Source of the DNA: Sphingomonas sp. Y38-1Y
GTDB taxonomy: Bacteria; Pseudomonadota; Alphaproteobacteria; Sphingomonadales; Sphingomonadaceae
DNA length: 64,000 bases
Direction: 5' to 3'
Assembly (NCBI RefSeq): GCF_032391395.1
Contig: NZ_CP135916.1
Span: forward strand, 3,131,001 to 3,195,000
Position numbers and translations under genes: made by a program. Below, one piece after another: positions 1-8,024 of this stretch. The notes under the pieces were generated by a model. That model made no database searches. It was given only the letters and a program-made list of their open reading frames with translations, and was not told the DNA's origin. Every line of letters begins with the position of its first letter. Positions within the stretch are counted from its first letter, which is position 1.

Positions 1-288
1 GCTCGCGAACGCATGCGCCATGGTGATGAGCGACCAGGCGGCGACGAACATCGCAAATCCGGCGCGCAGGCCGATCGCATCGAGCGCGTAACCGGCCAGC
101 GGCTGGAACATGACGCCAATCTGGAAGGCGCCGGTGATCCAGCCATATTGCTCACTCGAGATGCCCTGCTCGGTCAGGATCACGGGCGCGGCAACGCCCA
201 GCACCGACCGCGCCAGATAGTTGATGACCATGGCGCCGACGAACAGCGCGATGATCGTCCACCGCAGCCGTGGAATCGTCCTCGTCAT
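1..288 (-). CDS. MFS transporter, N-terminal part (cut by window edge)
   Basis: The first 96 residues of an inner-membrane major facilitator superfamily transporter, read leftward and cut at base 1. The ATG at 288-286 follows a strong GGAGGGG ribosome site. Visible are a first membrane helix after a short basic start (MTRTIPRLRW), the stretch VINYLARSVLGVAAPVI, the loop ISSEQYGWITGAFQIGVMFQP and a second/third helix pair. The NYLxR and SSEQYGW pattern is typical of the anion:cation symporter (ACS, hexuronate/phthalate-type) branch, which imports organic acids. It is divergent from the TonB receptor and may import products of the same catabolic block. The substrate cannot be told from this piece. 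Confidence 0.8.
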   Translation of the reverse strand, partial: MTRTIPRLRWTIIALFVGAMVINYLARSVLGVAAPVILTEQGISSEQYGWITGAFQIGVMFQPLAGYALDAIGLRAGFAMFVAAWSLITMAHAFAS

Positions 289-516
289 CAACCCCTCCGT
301 TAACGTCATCATCGATTCGCATGCGCAAATCGCTGCTGACGCCTACCCTGTCGACCTGCCGCTAAACTGCGGAAGCCGCGCTTGTTATGGCTTTTGCGTC
401 ACGCCGTGCCCTCGCCGTTCATCCAAGTATAGTCGGACTATTGACATTGGCAACGCGCCTTCGCATGAAGCCAATGGTAGCGTTATCTATTCGGACGCGG
501 CAAGCATCAAAATCGC

Positions 517-548
517 TTGGCAAGCCCGGGTATCATATCGTATATGAT
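517..548 (+). promoter_or_regulatory. Palindromic operator over a possible promoter
   Basis: In the 345-base gap before the receptor gene there is a perfect 7-bp inverted repeat, ATCATAT-CGT-ATATGAT (532-548). A possible -35 TTGGCA (517-522) sits 18 bases before TATATG (541-546), so the repeat would cover the -10 element. The AT-rich palindrome stands out in GC-rich DNA and looks like a repressor site, perhaps for a GntR- or LacI-type protein. The rest of the gap shows nothing I recognise. Confidence 0.45.
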
Positions 549-633
549 CTGTGTTCGTTGCTGCAGGAGGGCGGCTTCGAGCGCTGCGGCAACCGCCGTC
601 AACAAGGCCCTAAGGGTCACAGGGAGAGATATC

Positions 634-3612
634 ATGGCTGTTCGAACAACCGATCGCTTCGGTGCGCCGTGGCGCCGCCTTGGCACCGCCAGCTTCGCCG
701 CCCTCGCCGTCTGCATGATCGCCGCGCCAGCCTACGCGCAGGACGCCGCCGCGCCGGCCCCGGCCGAGCCGCAGGCGCTTCCGCCCGCCGAGCAGACCGA
801 CAACAGCGGCGCCGCACAGGACATCGTCGTCACCGGCTCGCGCATTCAGTCGAGCGGCTTCAACGCTCCGACGCCGACCACGGTGATTGGCGAAGAACAG
901 ATCGCCGCCAACGCGCAGCCGAACGTCTTCACCACCATCGCCCAGCTCCCCTCGCTTCAGGGTTCGAGCGGCACGCAGACCAACACCTTCTCGACCTCGA
1001 GCGGTCAGCAGGGCCTCAGCTCGTTCTCGCTGCGCGGCGTGGGCGCGATCCGCACGCTGACGCTGCTCGACGGCCAGCGCGTCGTCGGTGCGAACGTTAC
1101 CGGCGTTCCCGACGTCAGCCTGTTCCCGCAGCTGCTCATCAAGCGCGTCGACGTCGTGAACGGCGGCGCGTCGGCTTCCTATGGTTCGGACGCGGTCGGC
1201 GGCGTCGTCAACTTCATCACCGACACCCGCTTCGAGGGACTGAAGGGCAACGTCCAGGGCAGCATCACCGACTATGCCGACGACGAGACCGTCCTCGTCC
1301 AGCTGGCCGGCGGCAAGAGCTTCCTGAACGACACGGTGCACCTGGTCGTCAGCACCGAATATGGCAACGAGGCGGGCGTCGGCCCCGGCCCCTACGGCAT
1401 CGGCCTGGCCGGTGGCCGCGACTGGTTCACGCAGCGCACGCTCGTCAACCGCAACATCACCAACGACGGCAATCCGCAGCTGGTGCTGCGCGACTTCGCG
1501 CAGTCGATCGGCTTCACCAAGTACGGCCTCATCACCGCCGGCCCGCTTCAGGGCATCGCCTTTGATGAGGCGGGCAACCCGTTCCAGTTCCAGTACGGCT
1601 CGAACGGCGTGCCCGTTCGCGACGCTGCCGGCACCGTCCGCGGCTGCGACTTCGGCTTCTGTCAGGGCGGCGACGTCTCGGGCAACGTCGACTCGGGCCG
1701 CTCGATCAAGTCGAGCATCGAGCGCCTGAACGCCTATACCCGCCTGGGCTGGGACTTCGCGCCGAACAACGAGCTGTATGTCAGCGTCAACATTGGCCAG
1801 GTGAAGACGCAGAACCAGCCGATCAACGGCCAGAACCGCCCCAACCTGACGATCCAGTGCGAGAATCCGTTCGTGCCGCAGATCGTCCGCAGCCAGTGCG
1901 CCGCGGCCGGCATCACCAGCTTCCGCTACGGCACCAGCAATGCCGCGCTCGGCAGCACGCAGGTCCATACCGATCGTCGTCAGTATCGCTTCGTCGGCGG
2001 CGCCAAGGGCAAGCTGCCCGTGTTCGGCGGCGACTGGAACTACGACATCTATTTCGAGCACGGCACGAACTACACCGACATCGACGTCGACAACATCCAC
2101 CTGTCGCGCCGCTTCAATCAGGCGATCGACGCGATCAGCTTGAACGGCACGATCGTCTGCCGCGACCCCGTCGCCCGCGCCAGCGGGTGCCAGCCGCTCA
2201 ACATCATTGGCGGCAATCCGTCGGAAGCGGCGCTGCGCTATGTCCAGCCGGAGAACGGCCCGTTCCAGCGGACGCGCCAGACGCAGGACGTGGTCAGCCT
2301 GAACTTCTCGGGCCAGCCCTTCGACCTGTGGGCCGGCCCGGTATCGTTCGCGTTCGGCGGTGAGTTCCGTCACGAATACTACCGGGTCTACGGCGATCCC
2401 TATGGCGGCGGCGTGGGCAATGCGCCTGACAACGCCAACTACCCCGTCGATCCGGTGCTGCTGCCGGGCGGTGCCAACTGGTACGCGGGCAACTACTATC
2501 CCGGCACCGGCGCCTACAGCGTCCGTGAGGCGTTCGTCGAAGTCGACCTGCCGATCATCAACTCGGACGGGCTGGGCCGCGCGAACATCAACGGTGCGGC
2601 TCGCGTCACCGACTATTCGACCTCGGGCACCGTCTGGGCGTGGAAGATCGGCGGCACCTGGGAGCTTCCGATCGAAGGCCTGCGCATCCGCGGCGTGACG
2701 TCGCGCGACATCCGCGCGCCCAACCTGTCGGAGCTGTTCGCTGCGCCCGTCACGACGACGCTGCCGAACTTCTTCGACCCCTTCAACAACCGCAACGTGC
2801 TGGCGCTGCAGTACACGGTCGGCAACCCGGCGCTCACGCCGGAGCTGGCGCGGAACACCACCGCGGGCATCGCGCTGTCGAACCCGTCGTGGCTGCCGGG
2901 CTTCAGCGCCTCGTTCGACTGGTACAAGATCAAGATCGACGACGTCATCGGCAGCCTGGGTGCAGGTGACATCGTCAACTACTGCTTCGGCAACATCCTT
3001 CCGCAGACGTGTAACTCGTTCAACCTGAACAACCCGAACGGGCCGAACTTCATCAACGTGCAGTCGTTCAACTTTGCGTCGATCGAGACCGAAGGCTTCG
3101 ACATCGAGGCGAGCTACCAGTGGCGCAATCCGCTGGGCCTGCCGGGTCAGTTCGTGCTGCGCGGCCTTGCGACGCACGTTGCCAAGTATGTCAGCGACAC
3201 CGGTCTGCCCGGCACCATCCCCAGCGACTCCGCCGGCCAGAACTTCGGCGCGACGCCGAACTGGAAGTGGCTGGTCACGCAGAGCTACTCGAACGACCAG
3301 TTCTCGCTGCTGCTCCAGGAGCGCTGGTTCACGAGCGGCGTCATCAACACCAACTATGTCGAGTGCGATCCGGGCAGCTGCCCGATCTCGACGCCGATCC
3401 GTCAGACGATCAGCCCGCAGGACAACTTCGTCCCCGGCGCCTTCTACATGGACGTGGGCGGCACCTATAACCTGACCGAAGAGGTCACCGCCTATTTCAA
3501 GGTCGACAACCTGTTCGACGAAGATCCGGCGCTGTCGCCCTTCTTCTCGAATCCCGCACTCTACGATGCGCTTGGCCGCACGTACCGGGTGGGCGTCCGC
3601 TTCAAATTCTGA
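634..3612 (+). CDS. TonB-dependent outer-membrane receptor
   Basis: A 992-residue TonB-dependent receptor. I chose the ATG at 634 because it follows AGGGAGAG and opens a clear signal peptide ending AAPAYA-QD near residue 35; the same frame is open further upstream to an ATG at 517, without a signal sequence there. The TonB-box/plug start DIVVTGSRI lies near residue 63, followed by the plug motifs SLRGVGAIRTLTLLDGQR and SYGSDAVGGVVNFIT, then a long 22-strand barrel ending in the aromatic C-terminus VGVRFKF. It takes a large or scarce substrate across the outer membrane with ExbB/ExbD/TonB energy. A good terminator follows. The substrate is unknown; the neighbours suggest an aromatic ester or aldehyde-yielding compound. 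Confidence 0.93.
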   Translation: MAVRTTDRFGAPWRRLGTASFAALAVCMIAAPAYAQDAAAPAPAEPQALPPAEQTDNSGAAQDIVVTGSRIQSSGFNAPTPTTVIGEEQIAANAQPNVFTTIAQLPSLQGSSGTQTNTFSTSSGQQGLSSFSLRGVGAIRTLTLLDGQRVVGANVTGVPDVSLFPQLLIKRVDVVNGGASASYGSDAVGGVVNFITDTRFEGLKGNVQGSITDYADDETVLVQLAGGKSFLNDTVHLVVSTEYGNEAGVGPGPYGIGLAGGRDWFTQRTLVNRNITNDGNPQLVLRDFAQSIGFTKYGLITAGPLQGIAFDEAGNPFQFQYGSNGVPVRDAAGTVRGCDFGFCQGGDVSGNVDSGRSIKSSIERLNAYTRLGWDFAPNNELYVSVNIGQVKTQNQPINGQNRPNLTIQCENPFVPQIVRSQCAAAGITSFRYGTSNAALGSTQVHTDRRQYRFVGGAKGKLPVFGGDWNYDIYFEHGTNYTDIDVDNIHLSRRFNQAIDAISLNGTIVCRDPVARASGCQPLNIIGGNPSEAALRYVQPENGPFQRTRQTQDVVSLNFSGQPFDLWAGPVSFAFGGEFRHEYYRVYGDPYGGGVGNAPDNANYPVDPVLLPGGANWYAGNYYPGTGAYSVREAFVEVDLPIINSDGLGRANINGAARVTDYSTSGTVWAWKIGGTWELPIEGLRIRGVTSRDIRAPNLSELFAAPVTTTLPNFFDPFNNRNVLALQYTVGNPALTPELARNTTAGIALSNPSWLPGFSASFDWYKIKIDDVIGSLGAGDIVNYCFGNILPQTCNSFNLNNPNGPNFINVQSFNFASIETEGFDIEASYQWRNPLGLPGQFVLRGLATHVAKYVSDTGLPGTIPSDSAGQNFGATPNWKWLVTQSYSNDQFSLLLQERWFTSGVINTNYVECDPGSCPISTPIRQTISPQDNFVPGAFYMDVGGTYNLTEEVTAYFKVDNLFDEDPALSPFFSNPALYDALGRTYRVGVRFKF

Positions 3613-3638
3613 GCCCCCGCCGCACGGCGAACCTTGGA

Positions 3639-3675
3639 GGGTGGTCGCGCTTCGGCGCGGCCACCCTTTCTTCTT
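3639..3675 (+). terminator. Rho-independent terminator of the TonB receptor gene
   Basis: A 12-bp stem (3639-3650 with 3655-3666, one G-T pair) closed by a TTCG tetraloop and followed by the T-rich tract TTTCTTCTT. It lies 26 bases after the receptor stop codon. Confidence 0.9.
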
Positions 3676-3702
3676 GGGCGCTTGCAGGCGGATCAGCGCG
3701 GA

Positions 3703-3717
3703 GTTATGACCCATAAC
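3703..3717 (+). promoter_or_regulatory. Palindrome upstream of the aldehyde dehydrogenase gene
   Basis: Perfect inverted repeat GTTATG-ACC-CATAAC ending 19 bases before the ATG at 3737, just before the ribosome site AGAGGA. Its position suggests an operator for the dehydrogenase gene. It shares the 3-base spacer of the palindrome at 532-548 but not the half-site. Confidence 0.4.
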
Positions 3718-3736
3718 AAATAACGCGAGAGGACTC

Positions 3737-5158
3737 ATGACCGAGCTTGCCGAAGCGCCTGCGCGCACCTTCGATCGCCTCAACCCCGTCACGGGCGAAG
3801 TCGCCACCACCGCCAGTGCCGCCACGGTCGCCGACGCGAACGCGGCCGCCGAAGCCGCCGCGGCCGCCTTCCCCGCCTGGAGCGCACTCGGCCCCAACGC
3901 CCGCCGCGCGGCACTGACCAAGGCCGCCGACGCGCTCGCGGGCAAGGCCGACGCCTTTGTCGACGCGATGATGGGCGAGATCGGCGCGACCGAGGGCTGG
4001 GCCCGCTTCAACCTGATGCTCGCGGTCGGCATGGTGCGCGAGGCGGCCGCGCTGACGACGCAGATCGGCGGCGAAGTCATCCCCTCCGACAAGCCGGGCT
4101 GCATCGCGATGGCGATCCGCGAGCCCGTCGGCGTGATGCTCGGCATCGCGCCCTGGAACGCACCGATCATCCTGGGCGTGCGCGCGATCGCCGTGCCGCT
4201 CGCCTGCGGCAACACCGTCGTCCTCAAGGCGAGCGAGCAGTGCCCGCGCACCCACTCGCTGATCGCAGAGGCGTTTGCCGAGGCACTGCCGGCGGGCGTC
4301 GTCCAGATCGTCACCAACGCTCCCGCCGATGCGGGCGAGATCGTCGGCGCGCTGATCGACAACCCGCATGTGCGCCGCATCAACTTTACCGGCTCGACCG
4401 CGGTGGGGCGCATCATTGCCAAGCGCGCGGCCGAGCATCTGAAGCCGGTGCTGCTCGAACTGGGCGGCAAGGCGCCGCTGATCGTCCTCGACGACGCGGA
4501 CCTGGACGAGGCGGTCAAGGCCGCGGCGTTCGGCGCGTTCATGAACCAGGGCCAGATCTGCATGTCGACCGAGCGGATCATCGTCGTCGATGCCGTGGCC
4601 GACGCCTTTGTCGAGAAGTTCGCCGCCAAGGTCGGGACGATGCCGGTCGGCGACCCGCGTGAGGGCAAGACCCCGCTCGGCGCCGTCGTCGACGCCAAGA
4701 CCGTAGACCATGTCCGCAGCCTGATCGCCGATGCGGTCGGTGCGGGCGCGGTCCAGGTCAATGGCGGCGAGGCGAACGGCGTGCTGATGCCCGCGCACGT
4801 CATCGACAAGGTGACGCCGGAGATGAAGCTGTTCCGCGACGAGAGCTTCGGCCCCGTCGTCGGCGTAATCCGCGCGCGTGACGAGGCGCATGCGATCGAG
4901 CTTGCCAATGACACCGAATACGGCCTGTCCGCCTCGGTCTTCACGCGCGACACCGCGCGCGGCCTTCGCGTCGCCAAGCGGATCAAGTCGGGCATCTGCC
5001 ACGTCAACGGTCCGACCGTGCACGACGAGGCGCAGATGCCGTTCGGCGGCGTCAAGGCTTCGGGCTATGGCCGCTTCGGTGGTCGCGCGGGCATCGACGC
5101 CTTCACCGAGCTGCGCTGGATCACGATCGAGACCGAGCCCGGGCACTACCCGATCTGA
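3737..5158 (+). CDS. NAD(P)-dependent aldehyde dehydrogenase (vanillin/salicylaldehyde type)
   Basis: A 473-residue soluble aldehyde dehydrogenase that oxidises an aldehyde to the acid with NAD(P)+. The fold is complete: cofactor-domain motifs PWNAPI and FTGSTAVGR, the general base in LELGGKAP (E241) and the catalytic cysteine in GQICMST (C275), plus ESFGPVV near the end. The MNQGQICMSTERI stretch and length resemble aromatic aldehyde dehydrogenases such as vanillin or salicylaldehyde dehydrogenase, but the exact substrate is inferred. ATG 3737 follows AGAGGA. With the esterase downstream and receptor upstream it could convert an aromatic aldehyde set free from an ester. Confidence 0.9.
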   Translation: MTELAEAPARTFDRLNPVTGEVATTASAATVADANAAAEAAAAAFPAWSALGPNARRAALTKAADALAGKADAFVDAMMGEIGATEGWARFNLMLAVGMVREAAALTTQIGGEVIPSDKPGCIAMAIREPVGVMLGIAPWNAPIILGVRAIAVPLACGNTVVLKASEQCPRTHSLIAEAFAEALPAGVVQIVTNAPADAGEIVGALIDNPHVRRINFTGSTAVGRIIAKRAAEHLKPVLLELGGKAPLIVLDDADLDEAVKAAAFGAFMNQGQICMSTERIIVVDAVADAFVEKFAAKVGTMPVGDPREGKTPLGAVVDAKTVDHVRSLIADAVGAGAVQVNGGEANGVLMPAHVIDKVTPEMKLFRDESFGPVVGVIRARDEAHAIELANDTEYGLSASVFTRDTARGLRVAKRIKSGICHVNGPTVHDEAQMPFGGVKASGYGRFGGRAGIDAFTELRWITIETEPGHYPI

Positions 5159-5178
5159 GATTAGCCACCAACGCACCC

Positions 5179-5310
5179 GTGCTCCCGCCTGCGCGGGAGC
5201 ACTCACCCTTGTTCGTCACCCCGGACTTGTTCCGGGGTCCACCTTTCCGCAAGCCAAGCCGCCGCTGAGTTCGCGGGTCCGTGGACCCCGGAACAAGTCC
5301 GGGGTGACGA
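5179..5310. repeat. Intergenic REP-like hairpin plus 30-bp inverted repeat
   Basis: Two elements fill most of the gap after the dehydrogenase gene. The first is a hairpin with 10-bp arms, GTGCTCCCGC and GCGGGAGCAC (5179-5202). The second is a perfect 30-bp inverted repeat, 5213-5242 with 5281-5310, built on CACCCCGGACTTGTTCCGGG. Related hairpins recur at 37.2 kb. These are dispersed palindromic repeats; no ORF is needed to explain them. Confidence 0.85.
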
Positions 5311-5369
5311 TAGAACGGGTATTTACTCCGACACAAACCTAGCGCCCCACCCCCGCATCTGCCATGCTG

Positions 5370-5381
5370 ATCCTATAGGAT
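5370..5381 (+). promoter_or_regulatory. 12-bp perfect palindrome before the esterase gene
   Basis: ATCCTATAGGAT is a perfect dyad 18 bases upstream of the esterase ATG. It is the best local candidate for the operator of the GntR/FCD regulator encoded at 7145, but this is inference from position and symmetry only. Confidence 0.45.
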
Positions 5382-5399
5382 AGCAACGGGAGAGGATGG

Positions 5400-7085
5400 A
5401 TGAAGCGGACGGGCATGAACCTCGATCGGCGGGCATTGCTCGGCGCGGCGCCGGCTGGCCTGCTGCTCGCGAACGCCGGCGTCGCCGAGGCGTCGGACAG
5501 CGTCAAGGTCGGCGCGCACAGCGGCCCGGGCGGCGCCTCCACCCCCCGCAACGCGATCGCCCGCACCCGCTACGGCCCCGTCCGCGGCTTCATCGCGGGC
5601 GACGTCTACCACTTCAAGGGCATCCCTTACGGCGACGACACGGGCGGCGCCAATCGCTGGCTGCCAGCCAAGGCGCCAAAGCCCTGGACCGATCCGTACA
5701 TGGCGCTCACCTATGGCGCCAACTGCCCGCAGGGGCTCCACAACTTTCGCGCGATCGAGCACACCTTCCTACAGGACTGGGACGACGGCTTCCTCGGCGA
5801 GGACATGCTGAAGCTCAACGTCTGGACCCCTGCCCTTACCGGCAACCGCCCGGTGATGGTCTATTTTCACGGCGGCGGCTTCGCCTTCGGCTCGGCCTAT
5901 GAGCTGCCGAGCCACGAGGGTGCGCAGATGGCGCGCAACCACGACGTCGTGCAGGTGTCGGTCAACCACCGCCTCAACGTGCTCGGCTTCTTCGATGTGT
6001 CGGAGCTTGGCGGCGATCCCTATGCCGACAGCGTCAATGTCGGGATGACCGACCTGACCGCCGCGCTCGCCTGGGTGCAGGAGAACATCGCTTCGTTCGG
6101 CGGCGATCCCGACAAGGTGATGATCTATGGCCAGTCGGGCGGCGGGTCCAAGGTGACGACGCTGCTCGGCATGGAGAGCGCCAAAGGCCAGTTCGGCCGC
6201 GCGATCGTCATGTCGGGCGGCGGCGGCAACATCCCGAGCGGCGACCAGTCGCGCGAGTTCGCCCGCGCCGTCATCAAGCGGCTCGACATCGGCAGCGGCC
6301 GCCGCGCGATCGAGGCGCTCCAGAAGATGGAGTGGGCCAAGCTCAACGAGGTCGGCAGTGCGGTGGCGGGGGAGATCAACGGGCCCAATCGCGGGCTTCC
6401 CGGCCCCGGCGGCCCACCGCCGGTCACGCCGCGGGTCGGCTGGGGTCCGACGATGGACGGTCGCTCGATTACGCTGCGCAGCTACTACGACGCCGCGCCC
6501 GATGCGTCGCGCAGCGTCCCCGTCGTGATCGGCGGGACCAGCGAGGAGGGCATGCGCTTTAGCCAGAACCCGACCGAGGCCGAATGGCGCGCCCAACTCG
6601 CGCAGTCGATGGGCGAAACGCGCGCGGGCGCGCTGGTCGACGCGATGAAGAAGGCTCATCCGGAGAAAGCGATCCGGACGCTGAGCTACGGCGTGCAGGG
6701 ACTCACCATGCGCAACAACGTCCAGCGCATGGTCCGCCTGAAGCACGAAAAGGGCGGTGCGCCCGTCTATCAGTATCATTTCCAGTGGCAGTCGCCGCAG
6801 CTCGACGGGTTTGCCGGTGCGTGGCACACCGCCGAGCTCGCCTTCTTCTTCGACAATACCAAGCGCTGCGAGCAGGGGACGGGCGACACGCGGGAGGCGC
6901 GCGCGCTGGCGACCAAGTGCGCGCGATCATTCGCCAATTTCGCGCGGACCGGCAATCCCAGCCAGCCGGGCCTCGCCTGGGCGCCGACCGATCCGGTACG
7001 ATGCCAGACGATGGTGTTCGACAATCGCTGTCGCATGGTCGACGACCCGGAGGGCGCCGCACGGCGCATCCTGCTGACGACCTGA
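5400..7085 (+). CDS. Type-B carboxylesterase, probably Tat-exported
   Basis: A 561-residue carboxylesterase family protein (PF00135) that hydrolyses carboxylic esters. The N-terminus NLDRRALLGAAPAG with a hydrophobic stretch ending in AEA is a twin-arginine signal, so the enzyme should act in the periplasm or outside. Catalytic parts are visible: oxyanion loop HGGGFAFG, nucleophile elbow GQSGGG (S246), acid in TSEEGMRF (E383) and histidine in AWHTAEL (H476). The ribosome site GGGAGAGG precedes ATG 5400; an ATG at 5415 would also keep the signal. It is followed by its likely regulator, and sits between two TonB receptors, so it probably cleaves an ester substrate of this catabolic block. Confidence 0.9.
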   Translation: MKRTGMNLDRRALLGAAPAGLLLANAGVAEASDSVKVGAHSGPGGASTPRNAIARTRYGPVRGFIAGDVYHFKGIPYGDDTGGANRWLPAKAPKPWTDPYMALTYGANCPQGLHNFRAIEHTFLQDWDDGFLGEDMLKLNVWTPALTGNRPVMVYFHGGGFAFGSAYELPSHEGAQMARNHDVVQVSVNHRLNVLGFFDVSELGGDPYADSVNVGMTDLTAALAWVQENIASFGGDPDKVMIYGQSGGGSKVTTLLGMESAKGQFGRAIVMSGGGGNIPSGDQSREFARAVIKRLDIGSGRRAIEALQKMEWAKLNEVGSAVAGEINGPNRGLPGPGGPPPVTPRVGWGPTMDGRSITLRSYYDAAPDASRSVPVVIGGTSEEGMRFSQNPTEAEWRAQLAQSMGETRAGALVDAMKKAHPEKAIRTLSYGVQGLTMRNNVQRMVRLKHEKGGAPVYQYHFQWQSPQLDGFAGAWHTAELAFFFDNTKRCEQGTGDTREARALATKCARSFANFARTGNPSQPGLAWAPTDPVRCQTMVFDNRCRMVDDPEGAARRILLTT

Positions 7086-7144
7086 ACCCGACGGTCCGCC
7101 GCCCGCGCTTGCTTGGGCGGCGCCGATCGTGACATTGTGGGCCG

Positions 7145-7822
7145 ATGGAGGAAGCTTCATCCCTGTCGGCCCGCAGTGAGGCGGTGAGTTCGCGTGACGT
7201 CGTCGAGTGGCTGCGCGACCGGATCCGCCGTGGCCGCTTCGTCCCCGGACAGCGTCTGATCGAGGCGGACGTGATCCGCGAGACGGGCGCGTCGCGCAGC
7301 CGCGTGCGCGAGGCGATGCAGCGGCTCGAGTCCGAAGGCCTGCTCGTTATCGAGGAGTTTCGCGGCGCCTCGGTCAAGCGCTTCGGCATTGACGAGCTGC
7401 GCCAGATCTATCGCGCGCGCATGGCGCTCGAGGGGATGGCGGCGCACGACTTCGCAGCGTTCGGCTCACCCGAGCTGAAGGCACAGCTCGGCGACCTGCA
7501 GGAGGCGCTGAACGGCTGCGAGCACGGCGCCAACCACGAGCAGTTCGCCGCGCTCAACGACGAATGGCATCGCCTCATCATCGACGGCGCCGACAACGAA
7601 TATATCCGCGGCTTCCTGGAGCGGCTGCGCGTCCCGCTCTATCGCCTGCTGTTCCAGAGCTTCTACGCCTCTGACCGCATCGACCTTGCCAATGCCGGCC
7701 ACCGGCGCATCACCGCGGCGATCCTGGCGAACGATGCCGATGCCGCCGAGCGCCTGATGCGCGACCACATCGCCGAAGGCCTCGACGCGCTGAGCGCGCT
7801 CGACACCGAATTCCACCGGTAG
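7145..7822 (+). CDS. GntR-family transcriptional regulator (FadR/FCD subfamily)
   Basis: A 225-residue DNA-binding regulator. Residues about 18-80 form the winged helix-turn-helix (PGQRLIEADVIRETGASRSR, then VREAMQRLESEGLL), and residues about 85-215 form an all-helical FCD ligand domain with the metal/acid-binding histidines in NDEWHRLI, AGHRRI and MRDHIAEG. FCD proteins sense organic acids or sugar acids. It lies 59 bases after the esterase gene on the same strand, so it probably controls the esterase/dehydrogenase block and itself; the palindrome at 5370-5381 is a candidate site. Confidence 0.9.
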   Translation: MEEASSLSARSEAVSSRDVVEWLRDRIRRGRFVPGQRLIEADVIRETGASRSRVREAMQRLESEGLLVIEEFRGASVKRFGIDELRQIYRARMALEGMAAHDFAAFGSPELKAQLGDLQEALNGCEHGANHEQFAALNDEWHRLIIDGADNEYIRGFLERLRVPLYRLLFQSFYASDRIDLANAGHRRITAAILANDADAAERLMRDHIAEGLDALSALDTEFHR

Positions 7823-7853
7823 GGGTCACTCGTTCGGTCACCCATTCCTAGCT

Positions 7854-7958
7854 TGTTCCCCGGCGAAGGCCGGGGTCCAGTTGGGAAGGCCCGTGCTGCG
7901 TAGCTCAACGTCTAACCGAAACGTGCCTCAACCGGCCCCCGGCCTTCGCCGGGGAACA
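7854..7958. repeat. REP-like 22-bp inverted repeat pair
   Basis: TGTTCCCCGGCGAAGGCCGG(GG) at 7854-7875 is repeated in perfect inverted orientation at 7937-7958, with a 61-base loop. The same CCGGCGAAGGCCGGGGTC core is found at 23.2 and 37.1-37.3 kb, so this is a dispersed palindromic family. Confidence 0.85.
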
Positions 7959-7963
7959 GAGGC

Positions 7964-7992
7964 AAGAAAAACCCCGGCACGATGGCCGGGGT
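7964..7992 (-). terminator. Rho-independent terminator of the second TonB receptor gene
   Basis: Read leftward, the stem ACCCCGGC / GCCGGGGT (7985-7992 with 7971-7978, 6-base loop) runs into TTTTTCTT. It lies 32 bases beyond the stop codon of the receptor gene at 8025. Confidence 0.85.
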
Positions 7993-8024
7993 CAAGTTGG
8001 GGAAGTCCCTGAACGGCTTGGCGG

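Noticed and set aside
610..5055. A 1481-codon open frame on the minus strand across the TonB receptor and aldehyde dehydrogenase genes.
   Set aside because: It mirrors the codon structure of two genes with clear signal peptide, domains and terminator; the translation is R/A/V/D-rich with no recognisable domain, an effect of high GC content.
5213..5310. CRISPR array or insertion-sequence ends suggested by repeated palindromes.
   Set aside because: Only inverted pairs without regular spacers or a transposase gene; they match dispersed REP-like elements also present at 7.9, 23.2 and 37.2 kb.
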